A program made the translations under genes and the position numbers. Shown piece after piece: positions 1 through 8,145 of a stretch of 8,832 bases of DNA. This stretch comes from Pseudomonadota bacterium (lineage in GTDB: Bacteria > Myxococcota_A > Polyangia > Polyangiales > Sandaracinaceae). Position 1 is the stretch's first letter; every line of letters starts with the position of its first letter. The stretch is from assembly GCA_023427125.1 (NCBI GenBank), contig JAEZBP010000928.1, forward strand, positions 1 through 8,832. Direction: 5' to 3'. The notes under the pieces are model-generated. The model was not told the DNA's origin and searched no databases. It saw only the letters and a list, made by a program, of their open reading frames with translations.

Positions 1-1
1 C

Positions 2-226
2 GTCGACACGGGCGGCGCTGCGCTCTACGAGGTCCGCTCGACGGGCTTCGGGGCGACGCCTTGGCTGCGGGTGAGCGGTGAGATCCACGGCGAGAGCCAG
101 CTCGGCGCGGCCGTGCACGCGCTGAGCACCGCAGGAGGCGCATTTCTCGCCGTGGGCGCGCCCTGGTCGAGCGCCAGCGATGCCTACCTCGACGACGGCG
201 CGTCCTACGTCGTCGCGATCCCGTGA
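2..226 (+). CDS. C-terminal end of an FG-GAP repeat protein (5' truncated by the window)
   Basis: An open frame enters from the left edge and stops at TGA 224-226, giving 74 residues. The last 45 or so residues read as an FG-GAP (integrin alpha-type beta-propeller) blade: a QLGAAVHAL segment, then FLAVGAPWSS, an acidic stretch (YLDDGA) and a final YVVAIP strand. FG-GAP blades carry this order of 'GxxLG..V', 'LAVGAP' and 'GAvYV'. In bacteria such proteins are usually secreted or surface-exposed and bind ligands or cells, often through Ca2+; no Ca2+-loop function is claimed here. It is the only plus-strand gene seen, and its end overlaps the convergent MBL-rhodanese gene by 22 bp (205-226). Start, signal peptide and blade number lie outside the window. 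Confidence 0.75.
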   Translation, partial: VDTGGAALYEVRSTGFGATPWLRVSGEIHGESQLGAAVHALSTAGGAFLAVGAPWSSASDAYLDDGASYVVAIP

Positions 227-1617
227 GCGCGCTCCTGACGCGGCGATGATGTCTTCCGGGTCGGTAGGCCGAGCGCGTTCCAGGCCTTCATCCCGCCGAG
301 CAGGTTGCGCACGTCCTCGAAGCCGTGGCGGAGCAGGATGCTGACGCCGAGCCCGGCGCGATTGCCCACGCTGCAGGTGACGGTGACCGGTCGCTCCCGA
401 TCGAGCTGGAGCTCGTCGAGCCGCTCCTCGAGGTGACCGACGTACGCGTGGCGGGCGCCGGGGATCCGGCCCGCTCGGACCTCGTCCGCGTCCCGCACAT
501 CGAGCACCTGCGCGCCGTCGAGCTCCGACGAGAGCTGGCGCGGCGAGATGACGCCCGAGCGCTCGATCGGTCGTCCCCCGACGAACCACGACGAGAAGCC
601 GCCGGCGAGCGCCCCCTTCACTCCGTCCATCCCGATCCGTGAGAGGTGCAGGGAGGCCTCCTCGAGGTCCGCGTCCCGGTCGAGCACCAGCCAGAGCGGC
701 GTGTCACGGCGGGCGACCCAGCCTCCGAAGATCGGCAGTCCGTCCATCCACACGGCGAGCGAACCGGGGATGTGCGCGCCCGCGAAGGCCTCCGGCGAGC
801 GCGCGTCGAGCACGAGCTCCCCGTCGCGCCGGTCGGCCAGCGCCTCGGGCCCGACCAGCGGCACATCCTCGGGGCGGCGCGCCGGCGGGAGCCCGCCCCG
901 GAGGTTCACCTCCTCCATCAGCCGGAAGTAGGGCGGACGCGGCAGGCGCTCCTCGCCCTTCTTCCTCGCGAACGCCTCGCGGTCCAGAGTGAAGACGGCG
1001 TTGTAGGCGCGCTCGGCGCCGATCGTCGAGAGCGGCCGAGGCGCCATGCCGCTCCCGCAGACCGATCCCGCGCCATGCGCCGGCAACACCAGCGTGCCGT
1101 CGCCGAGCGGCGCGAGCTTCCGGTGCACCGAGTCGTAGAGGAGCGCGGCGTTCTCGCGCGCGCGGCTCGCGTCGGTCAGGTCGGTGCGGCCGGTGTCTCC
1201 GAAGAAGAGCGCGTCGCCGGTGAAGACGCCCCACGCGCGCCGGCCGTGCTCGGCCGGAAAGACCGCGTAGGACATGCTCTCGGGCGTGTGCCCCGGGGTG
1301 TGCAGCGCTCTCAGGGTCACTGCGCCGATCGACAGCGTCTCGCCGTCATCGAGGCGCAGGTCCCCGTGGCCGAAGAGCTCGTGGCGGCCGTTGACGATCT
1401 TCGCGCCGGCCCGCGCTGCGAGGTTCGCGGCGCCCATCACGAAGTCCTCCTGCCGGTGCGTCTCGATGACGTAGGTGATCCGCAGGCCCTCCTGCTGCGC
1501 GGCCGCGAGGTACACGTCGACGTCGCGGCGAGGGTCGACGATCGCGGCCTCGCCTCCGTCGCCGAGCAGGTAGGCGAAGTGTGCGATGCCGGGGGTCTCG
1601 AATCGTCGGAGCATCAT
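205..1617 (-). CDS. CstB-like persulfide dioxygenase-rhodanese fusion (MBL fold plus two rhodanese domains)
   Basis: This 470-residue protein has a metallo-beta-lactamase fold (about 1-225), a first rhodanese domain (about 253-350) and a second (about 357-452). The order matches Staphylococcus CstB (persulfide dioxygenase, pseudo-rhodanese, rhodanese; about 440 aa), which oxidises low-molecular-weight persulfides to thiosulfate in the cytoplasm. The usual HxHxDH motif is changed to HRQEDF at 54-59. The three ligands that hold the single Fe(II) in ETHE1-type dioxygenases still seem present: H54, H110 (TPGHT) and D135 (FTGDALF); H181 (PAHG) is also kept. C187 in GAGSVCG may correspond to the dioxygenase-domain cysteine of CstB. 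The first rhodanese has D313 where the catalytic cysteine is expected, so it is probably inactive. The second keeps C415 in CSVGNR. Two ATGs stand in tandem at the start; a weak GAG lies 4 nt before the first and 7 nt before the second, so 1614 is also possible. No signal peptide is seen. The gene lies 108 bp downstream of the cytochrome-like gene. Confidence 0.85.
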   Translation of the reverse strand: MMLRRFETPGIAHFAYLLGDGGEAAIVDPRRDVDVYLAAAQQEGLRITYVIETHRQEDFVMGAANLAARAGAKIVNGRHELFGHGDLRLDDGETLSIGAVTLRALHTPGHTPESMSYAVFPAEHGRRAWGVFTGDALFFGDTGRTDLTDASRARENAALLYDSVHRKLAPLGDGTLVLPAHGAGSVCGSGMAPRPLSTIGAERAYNAVFTLDREAFARKKGEERLPRPPYFRLMEEVNLRGGLPPARRPEDVPLVGPEALADRRDGELVLDARSPEAFAGAHIPGSLAVWMDGLPIFGGWVARRDTPLWLVLDRDADLEEASLHLSRIGMDGVKGALAGGFSSWFVGGRPIERSGVISPRQLSSELDGAQVLDVRDADEVRAGRIPGARHAYVGHLEERLDELQLDRERPVTVTCSVGNRAGLGVSILLRHGFEDVRNLLGGMKAWNALGLPTRKTSSPRQERAHGIATT

Positions 1618-1725
1618 GGCGCTCGATGATGCAAGCGCGGCTCCGCTCCTCGAGAGCGGCGTTCGACGGAGAGCGCGCGCCCCTGTCAGCCCGGCTGAGG
1701 CACGCTGCCGCCCCCGCGCGTTGCT

Positions 1726-2715
1726 TCAGAGGCCCGCGTCGAGCCCGGCGTCCGGTGCTACCCCGGCGTCGTCCGGCGCGTCCGCCACGCACCCGTCCGG
1801 GGCGCCGCGCTCGATCCAGCCTCCGATCGCCGCGAGATCCTCGGGGCGGAGCGCGGCCATCGGATCGCCGCAGACGCCGCTGCCCGGCGTGAGCTTCTGG
1901 AGGAAGACGCTGTTCTCGGGATCGCCCGGCACGATCAGCGCTCGGCCGAAAGGGCCGCCGCAGTGCTCGCCGCTCGCGGCCGCGCCGACGAGCGCGCGGT
2001 AGGTCGCGTCGCAGTCGTCGTACGCGATGTGGAGGCCGACCTCCTCCGCGTTGGGGTCGCCATGGCAGTACTGGTTTCCGCAGCGCCGGGCGACGAGGAG
2101 ATCGCGAAAGACGCTCGCCCACGTGGGCTCGATCGGAGGCACGTAGTGATCGGGCACGACCACCGCGGGCACGCCGTCCGCGCGCGCCGTCGTGCGCTCG
2201 ACGACCGGCGCGCCACACGCGAGCCAGTTGCGCAGGACCTCGCGCGCCTCGGGCGAGTCGATCGCGGGGAGCGAGGTGTCGTCGCTCCGTAGGTAGCTCG
2301 CGGCGAGCGCGCCGGTGTCGATCCCGCGCGGTGGCATGGTGCCGAGATCGAGGGTGCGCAGGATGCTGCGGGCGTGCTGCACGACGAGGTAGCGACCCCG
2401 CCGCAGCCTCGCGAGCTCCGCCTCGTTGGCCGCCGAGGTCGTGCTCGCGAGGCGCACGTCGAGCTCGAGGCCCGCCGGCACGCCGTTCCTGCGCACGCCC
2501 TCGGCGTCCGCCCCATGACAGAGGGTCGCCCCGCCGCACGACGAGATGATCAAGGCCTGCCCCTCGTACGCCGTGCGGCCGTCCGCCGGATCGTACGCGA
2601 CCCGAGTCGCCGCCGCCTGATCGCACTCTCCGAGCTCCGGCGTGCACGCGAGCGCGCCTGCGGTGAAGAGGAGGAGCACGCTCCGGCCGGCGGTGGGGCT
2701 CACGCGCTGGAGCAT
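1726..2715 (-). CDS. Putative secreted lipoprotein with two degenerate cytochrome-c-like (CxnCH) segments
   Basis: The product is 329 aa from the ATG at 2715. The frame is open up to 2856, but that extension would bury the export signal and runs into the intergenic repeat. Residues 1-24 form a signal peptide (Arg early, a VLLLFTAGALA core, Cys24). Cys24 may be lipidated, although ALAC is an imperfect lipobox and ALA could also be a signal peptidase I site. Two similar halves follow. The first has C60, C66, H67 (CX5CH, then G) with a downstream MPP (M127). The second has C212, C217, H218 (CX4CH, then G), then a GDPENSVFLQKL segment, a CGDPM (M286) and a GGWIERGAP helix. This resembles the cytochrome-c-like domains common in Myxococcota and Planctomycetota lipoproteins, but neither motif is canonical CXXCH, so haem binding is uncertain. 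The C-terminus (311-329) is DAG-rich and looks unstructured. No clear Shine-Dalgarno is visible. Function is unknown; an envelope redox or binding role is an inference. Confidence 0.75.
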   Translation of the reverse strand: MLQRVSPTAGRSVLLLFTAGALACTPELGECDQAAATRVAYDPADGRTAYEGQALIISSCGGATLCHGADAEGVRRNGVPAGLELDVRLASTTSAANEAELARLRRGRYLVVQHARSILRTLDLGTMPPRGIDTGALAASYLRSDDTSLPAIDSPEAREVLRNWLACGAPVVERTTARADGVPAVVVPDHYVPPIEPTWASVFRDLLVARRCGNQYCHGDPNAEEVGLHIAYDDCDATYRALVGAAASGEHCGGPFGRALIVPGDPENSVFLQKLTPGSGVCGDPMAALRPEDLAAIGGWIERGAPDGCVADAPDDAGVAPDAGLDAGL

Positions 2716-2902
2716 ACCCGCGCGCGCGGCCCAAGACGCGCGGATCTCCGCGATGGCGCTTTGGCCGGACCAGCGACTCCAGTCAGGCAGAGGCTCTCGC
2801 AGCTTCGTCGCGCGCCTCGGCGCGCCGAACGGAGCGGTCTTACGCTCGCCGGACACCGGGGACGGGAAGCACCGAGATGTCGGGAGTGCCGCGCAGCTCG
2901 GC

Positions 2903-2923
2903 CGCGCGCTCGCGAAGCGCGCG
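2903..2923. other. Hairpin in repeat copy 1
   Basis: A perfect 8-bp inverted repeat, CGCGCGCT / AGCGCGCG, encloses the loop CGCGA. It is identical in sequence and relative position to the hairpin of copy 2, although the bases around it have diverged. It lies about 190 bp upstream of the cytochrome-like lipoprotein start. No T-tract follows on either strand, so it is not a textbook intrinsic terminator. Confidence 0.6.
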
Positions 2924-3043
2924 CCCAGCGACTCAAGCCTGTCGCAGAATCACCTAGCTCGGGGAACGCCGAGCGGCGCCCTCACCTCGGCTGGACACCG
3001 GGGAAGGGAAGCGCCGACAGGACGGAAGTCCGTGCCGCTCGAA

Positions 3044-3064
3044 CGCGCGCTCGCGAAGCGCGCG
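3044..3064 (-). terminator. Hairpin just downstream of ettA, possible terminator
   Basis: An 8-bp perfect stem (3044-3051 with 3057-3064, loop CGCGA) begins 10 nt after the ettA stop codon (3077-3075) in the direction of transcription. Position suggests 3'-end formation or stabilisation of the ettA transcript. No T-run follows, so termination without Rho is doubtful. The same hairpin occurs in the upstream repeat copy, so it may belong to the repeat rather than to ettA. Confidence 0.4.
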
Positions 3065-3074
3065 CAAAGCAAAC

Positions 3075-4751
<1,677 letters not shown>

Positions 4752-4759
4752 GATGCGCG

Positions 4760-4776
4760 CGGTGTCTGGCACACCG
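4760..4776 (-). promoter_or_regulatory. Small hairpin at the ettA ribosome-binding position
   Basis: Read on the minus strand, CGGTGT-GCCAG-ACACCG forms a 6-bp perfect stem with a 5-nt loop. It ends 8 nt before the ettA ATG (4751-4749), where a Shine-Dalgarno would normally lie and none is visible. It could modulate initiation or could be chance in GC-rich sequence. No regulatory role is known to me for this site. Confidence 0.3.
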
Positions 4777-4828
4777 GCGCCCCGTTTGCCAGCGGCGCGC
4801 CGCCCTGCCCCGTGACGCGAAAGCACGA

Positions 4829-4856
4829 CCGGCCGCGGGATCGCTCCCGCGGCCGG
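4829..4856 (-). terminator. Strong GC-rich hairpin, probable terminator after the YtxH-like gene
   Basis: A perfect 12-bp inverted repeat (4829-4840 CCGGCCGCGGGA with 4845-4856) encloses a 4-nt loop TCGC. It lies 36 nt beyond the stop codon of the YtxH-like gene (4893) and 77 nt before the ettA start. On the minus strand it is followed by TCGTGCTTTCGCG, only a weak T-rich tail. It is by far the strongest hairpin seen in the window. Placement between two same-strand genes fits a terminator that isolates ettA; an attenuator in an ettA leader is the alternative. Confidence 0.65.
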
Positions 4857-4892
4857 CGATGCAACTGACGACGCGTCGAGCTCGTCGAGCGA

Positions 4893-5276
4893 TCAGGAAG
4901 CCTTGGCCTCGGCGCCGTTGGCTGCGCGGGCGCTCTCTTCCTTGCTCGACTCGTCGTGGTCCTTCGAGAAGTACTCGGCGACCTTGCGGCGGACGTCCTT
5001 GCCCTGCTCCGAGTAGAACAGGAACGTGACGCCGGCGCCGACGATCGCGCCGGCGGTGAAGCCGCTGAGCACGAGCACCGTGGAGCTCGGCACCGACGCC
5101 TGCCGGGTGAGGCCGATCGTGTGAAGGAGCGCGTCGGCCCGGTCGAGGCCGTACCGGCGCACGTCGTCGCCGGAGATGCCGGTGACCTTCTTCACGTCGT
5201 CGGCGGTGACGTTCGTGGTGAACCGACCGAGCGCGTAGAGAGCGCCGGCCTTGAGGAGCGTGCTGGTGAGGTTCAT
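4893..5276 (-). CDS. Small YtxH-like single-span membrane protein
   Basis: The product is 127 aa. Residues 1-60 hold an amphipathic N-terminus and two short helical stretches (ADDVKKVTGI, DDVRRYGLDRADALLHTIGL). Residues 66-88 form one hydrophobic, small-residue-rich span containing GFTAGAIVGAGVTFLF, followed by SEQGKDVRRKVAEYF and a charged, Ala/Glu/Ser-rich tail. A G-rich span followed by 'xxxGkdvRrkv' is the layout of YtxH-type proteins (often linked to stress or envelope, no enzymatic role known), so the call is family-like rather than certain. There is no cleavable signal, so it is probably an inner-membrane protein. The ATG at 5276 is supported by a good Shine-Dalgarno, AAAGGGGG at 5293-5286, 9 nt upstream. 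It starts 81 nt after the M1 peptidase stop and could be co-transcribed with it. The 12-bp hairpin at 4829-4856 probably ends its message. Confidence 0.75.
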   Translation of the reverse strand: MNLTSTLLKAGALYALGRFTTNVTADDVKKVTGISGDDVRRYGLDRADALLHTIGLTRQASVPSSTVLVLSGFTAGAIVGAGVTFLFYSEQGKDVRRKVAEYFSKDHDESSKEESARAANGAEAKAS

Positions 5277-5357
5277 GGGTGAAAGCCCCCTTTCCTGGGT
5301 TGGTCTTCTGGCGTACGACGCTTGCCGCGCGCGATCAAGGGGAAGACCCCTACACGC

Positions 5358-8093
5358 TCAGCGAGCGCGGCCGAAGAAGCTCGCCGCGCTCTCGCGCTGC
5401 GCTTCGACGCGCGCGGAGCACAGGCGGATCGCCTCGAGCGCGCCGCGCAGGTTGCGCGGGCCGCCCGGGAGGGACTCGATCCGCTCGCCAAAGAACGCCT
5501 CGACCTCCGCGGCCTTCTCCTCCGTACAGAAGCCCGCCGCGAGCCACGGCGCGTAGCCCGCGCGCGTCGGCGCCACCCGCGCGAAGACCGCGTCGAAGTG
5601 CTCGCGCAGCCACTGCCACGCGCGCTCGCGTGTCTCGATCATCCCGAGCTGCGCGCCGATCGTGTGGGTGACCTCGTTGACCCGCAGCGCCGGATCGAGG
5701 GAGAGCTCGAGCGCGCGCTGGCCGAGCGCCGGGTCGTGCGTCGCGCCGAGCGCGCCGAGCACCTGCGCGCGGAAGAGCGCGTCGTCCGAGGCGCGGAAGG
5801 CGGCGAGCAAGCGATCGAAGAACGCGGCGTCGCCCTCCTGCACCGCCACCGCGAGCGCGAGACCGACCAGATCGTGGTGCACCGCGCTCCGATCGAGGGT
5901 CCCGTCCGCGCCCACATAGCGCCGCCCCCGCTCCGCCGCCTCGCGCCGCACGCGTGCGTCCTTGGCGGTGAACGCGAGGAACGAGAGCAGATCCCGCCGC
6001 ATCAGGCTGGCCTCCCCGCCCTCGCCTCGGCGCGCCGTCCATCCGAGCCGCCGGGCTCGCGCGCCGTAGAGCCGCGCGCCGAAGCGCGAGACGGCCGCGC
6101 GCTCCGCCTCGCCGACGAGGTGGTCGTGCGTCCACGAGAGGAGCCCCATCGGCTCGGTGGCCACCGTGCGCGACTCGTCGGCCGCGATGCGATCGAAGCT
6201 CGCGTAGACGTCCGCCGCGTCGATCGTGTCGGCGTCGAACGAGGCGACGAGGTTGCTCGCTACGCTGAGCCGCTCGCGGACGCTCAAGCGCTGCCAGCCG
6301 GCGCGCATCAGCCGCCCGATGTCCTCGCTCGACATCGACCATCGGAAGTAGCCCGCGGCCTCGGCGTTCGGGATGATCCAGTCGGGGCACGCGCCCTCGA
6401 GCGCGAGGCTCGCCTGCGCGTCGCTCACGAGCTCGCACTGCTCGCTCGCCGTGCGCCCCCGGCCGGCGCGCACGCAGAGCGGGATCTGCCAGACGCGATC
6501 GCGCTCGCCGCTCGAGCCGACGGGCAGGTAGCGCGCCTGAGTGATCGCGAGCGCCGCGCCGTCGCCGCACTGCCGCGCCGCGGTCACGAGCGGCACGCCC
6601 GGCTGCATCAGGAACGTGCGGAAGGGCGTGCCCACGTCGCGGCCGGCCTCCCGCGAGAGCGCGTCGAGGAGATCGTCGGCGGTCGCGGTGCCGAAGCGGT
6701 GCGCGCTGAGGTACTCGCGGATCCCGTCACGGAAGGTGTCCTCGCCGATCCAGCGCTCGAACATCGCGAGCACGCCGCCGCCCTTCCGATACGTGATCGA
6801 GTCGAAGGCGTTGCGGATGTCGTGGTTGCTCTCGATCGGCTGGCGGATCTGGCGCGCGCTCACCAGGCTGTCCGCGCGCATCGCGCCCTGCACCGACTCG
6901 AGCATCGCGACCTCCGCCTCGTACTCGGGGTGCACGCGGGCCACGATCTTGTTGCCCATCCAGGTGGCGAAGGCCTCGTTGAGCCAGATGTCGTCCCACC
7001 ACGGCATCGTCACGAGGTTGCCGAACCACTGGTGCGCGAGCTCGTGCGCCATCACGCCGGCGAACGCGCGTCGCTGGTCCTCGGGTGCGTGCTCGGGATC
7101 GAGCAGGAGCAGCCACTCGCGGAACGTGATCGCGCCCGCGTTCTCCATCGCGCCCGACGCGAAGTCCGGCACGGCGATGATGTCGAGCTTGTCGTACGGG
7201 TACTCGGTCCCGAAGTACCGCTCGAGCTCGGCGAGGAGCGGCCCCGTGTGCTCGAGCGCGTAGGCGAGGCGCGCCCCTTGACCGCGCACCGCCACGCCGC
7301 GGAAGGGCAGCGGCCTCGTGCGCACCGCGTTGGGCGGCAGCGGCGCGTGCTCGACCACGTCGAGCGGGCCGACCGCCATCGCGACGAGGTAGGTCGGCAG
7401 CGGCAAGGTCTCCGCGAAGCGCACCTCCTTCATGTCGCCGACCGCGCGGGTGCTGGCGACGAGCGTGTTGCCGATGGCCTCGTGATCGGCGCGCACCGAG
7501 AGCGTGAGCTCGAAGGGGGTCTTGAAGCGCGGCTCGTCGAAGCACGGGAACGCGAGGCGCGCGCTCGTCGGCTCGAACTGCGTGAACGCGTACGACTCGC
7601 CGCCGGTGTCGACGCGGTAGAGGCCCGCGAGCTGCCGATCGAAGGGCGCGTCGTAGGTGAGCGTCAGCGTCACCTCGCCCGGGCCGACCGGCGTGGGGAA
7701 GCGCAGCGACGCGACTCCGTCGTCGCTCTCTTGCCGGTAGGTCCCCACGACCCCTTCGGCGCCGTCGGGGAGCGCCTCGGCCTCCGTCACGTTCAGGCCG
7801 CGCCCGTGCAGCCAGACGACCCGGCGTGGCGCGTCGAAGCGAGCACGGATGTCGACGCGGCCACGGAAGCGATCTTGGCTCGGGACGACCTCCATCCACA
7901 TCTCGTACCCGAGCGGCGTGACGCCCTCGGGCAGCCGGCCTCCGGGCACCGGCTCGACCTCCACGCTCGCGCCGCCCGCGCCGCGGCCTTGGAGAGCGCG
8001 CCCCTCGGCGGCCGTGTACTCGGGGTGCCGAGCGTCGGACCCCGAGCCGCAGGCGTTGAGGAGGAGGAGGATCGGGAGGGCGCGTCGCAGCAT
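5358..8093 (-). CDS. Lipoprotein M1-family zinc aminopeptidase
   Basis: This 911-aa product starts at ATG 8093, chosen because it opens directly on a lipoprotein signal (MLRRALPILLLLNAC, lipobox LNA-Cys15). AAGGG lies 5 nt upstream. The frame is open to 8195, but that extension would bury the signal. M1 (gluzincin) aminopeptidases remove N-terminal residues from peptides using one zinc. Key features: an N-terminal beta domain (about 55-250, with CFDEPRFKTPF at 184-194), the substrate-binding GAMEN at 314-318, the zinc motif HELAH (H350, E351, H354) with the third ligand E373 in LNEAF, and the catalytic Tyr435 (SITYRKGG). A C-terminal ERAP1_C/APN-like helical domain starts near 570 (WIIPNAEAAGYFRW) and fills the rest. 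Every catalytic residue is present, so it should be active. Lipid anchoring places it in the periplasm, at the outer membrane or at the surface, unlike cytosolic PepN; peptide scavenging is inferred. It follows the small lipoprotein gene by 52 bp. Confidence 0.94.
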   Translation of the reverse strand: MLRRALPILLLLNACGSGSDARHPEYTAAEGRALQGRGAGGASVEVEPVPGGRLPEGVTPLGYEMWMEVVPSQDRFRGRVDIRARFDAPRRVVWLHGRGLNVTEAEALPDGAEGVVGTYRQESDDGVASLRFPTPVGPGEVTLTLTYDAPFDRQLAGLYRVDTGGESYAFTQFEPTSARLAFPCFDEPRFKTPFELTLSVRADHEAIGNTLVASTRAVGDMKEVRFAETLPLPTYLVAMAVGPLDVVEHAPLPPNAVRTRPLPFRGVAVRGQGARLAYALEHTGPLLAELERYFGTEYPYDKLDIIAVPDFASGAMENAGAITFREWLLLLDPEHAPEDQRRAFAGVMAHELAHQWFGNLVTMPWWDDIWLNEAFATWMGNKIVARVHPEYEAEVAMLESVQGAMRADSLVSARQIRQPIESNHDIRNAFDSITYRKGGGVLAMFERWIGEDTFRDGIREYLSAHRFGTATADDLLDALSREAGRDVGTPFRTFLMQPGVPLVTAARQCGDGAALAITQARYLPVGSSGERDRVWQIPLCVRAGRGRTASEQCELVSDAQASLALEGACPDWIIPNAEAAGYFRWSMSSEDIGRLMRAGWQRLSVRERLSVASNLVASFDADTIDAADVYASFDRIAADESRTVATEPMGLLSWTHDHLVGEAERAAVSRFGARLYGARARRLGWTARRGEGGEASLMRRDLLSFLAFTAKDARVRREAAERGRRYVGADGTLDRSAVHHDLVGLALAVAVQEGDAAFFDRLLAAFRASDDALFRAQVLGALGATHDPALGQRALELSLDPALRVNEVTHTIGAQLGMIETRERAWQWLREHFDAVFARVAPTRAGYAPWLAAGFCTEEKAAEVEAFFGERIESLPGGPRNLRGALEAIRLCSARVEAQRESAASFFGRAR

Positions 8094-8120
8094 GGGCGCC
8101 CTTATACGGGGATCCTCCCT

Positions 8121-8134
8121 CGGGATCGATCCCG
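8121..8134. promoter_or_regulatory. 14-bp perfect palindrome upstream of the M1 peptidase gene
   Basis: CGGGATCGATCCCG reads the same on both strands. It lies 27 nt upstream of the peptidase ATG (8093) and 11 nt past the small lipoprotein stop (8146). It could be a dimeric repressor site or chance. A TATAAG at 8106-8101 lies between it and the start, but I could not pair it with a convincing -35, so no promoter is called. With no loop, the palindrome is a poor terminator. Confidence 0.35.
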
Positions 8135-8145
8135 CTCGCGCCTCG

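Larger units (their letters stand above)
2771..3070. repeat. Two imperfect tandem copies of a 142-155 bp intergenic repeat
   Basis: The stretch 2716-3074 (359 bp) has no supported gene. Most of it is a direct duplication. Copy 1 runs from about 2771 to 2925 and copy 2 from about 2926 to 3068. Both begin CAGCGACTC (2771-2779 and 2926-2934), continue through a CGCCGA-GCGG segment and share GGACACCGGGGA (from 2851 and from 2993) followed by GGGAAGC. Both end in an identical hairpin core (2903-2923 and 3044-3064). The spacing between matching landmarks drifts from 155 to 142 to 141 bp, so there are small indels. A degenerate third start (AAGCAAACTCAGCG) follows copy 2 at about 3067-3080 and runs into the ettA stop codon. 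Forward and reverse frames through the repeat are short or fuse onto neighbouring genes and look like chance. It resembles a dispersed intergenic repeat family of large high-GC genomes; whether other copies exist cannot be seen here. Confidence 0.7.

Noticed and set aside
646..1629. Plus-strand frame of 327 codons opposite the MBL-rhodanese gene
   Set aside because: The minus-strand product has clear domains and catalytic residues; this frame has none.
1643..1659. 6-bp hairpin (CCGCTC-CTCGA-GAGCGG) between the cytochrome-like and MBL-rhodanese genes
   Set aside because: Short, no T-tract and common by chance at this GC content; not enough to call a terminator. Nothing else is seen in that 108-bp gap.
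2716..2856. N-terminal extension of the cytochrome-like lipoprotein to an ATG at 2856
   Set aside because: It would place 47 charged residues before a clear signal peptide and read through the repeat.
5307..5336. Possible promoter TTGATC-17 nt-TACGCC ahead of the YtxH-like gene
   Set aside because: The -10 half matches the consensus at only two positions; such pairs arise by chance and sigma preferences of this organism are unknown.
5338..5351. 5-bp hairpin (AGGGG-AAGA-CCCCT) just after the M1 peptidase stop
   Set aside because: Too short to call a terminator, with no U-run. It may weakly stabilise the transcript, but the next gene has a good ribosome site and could be read through.
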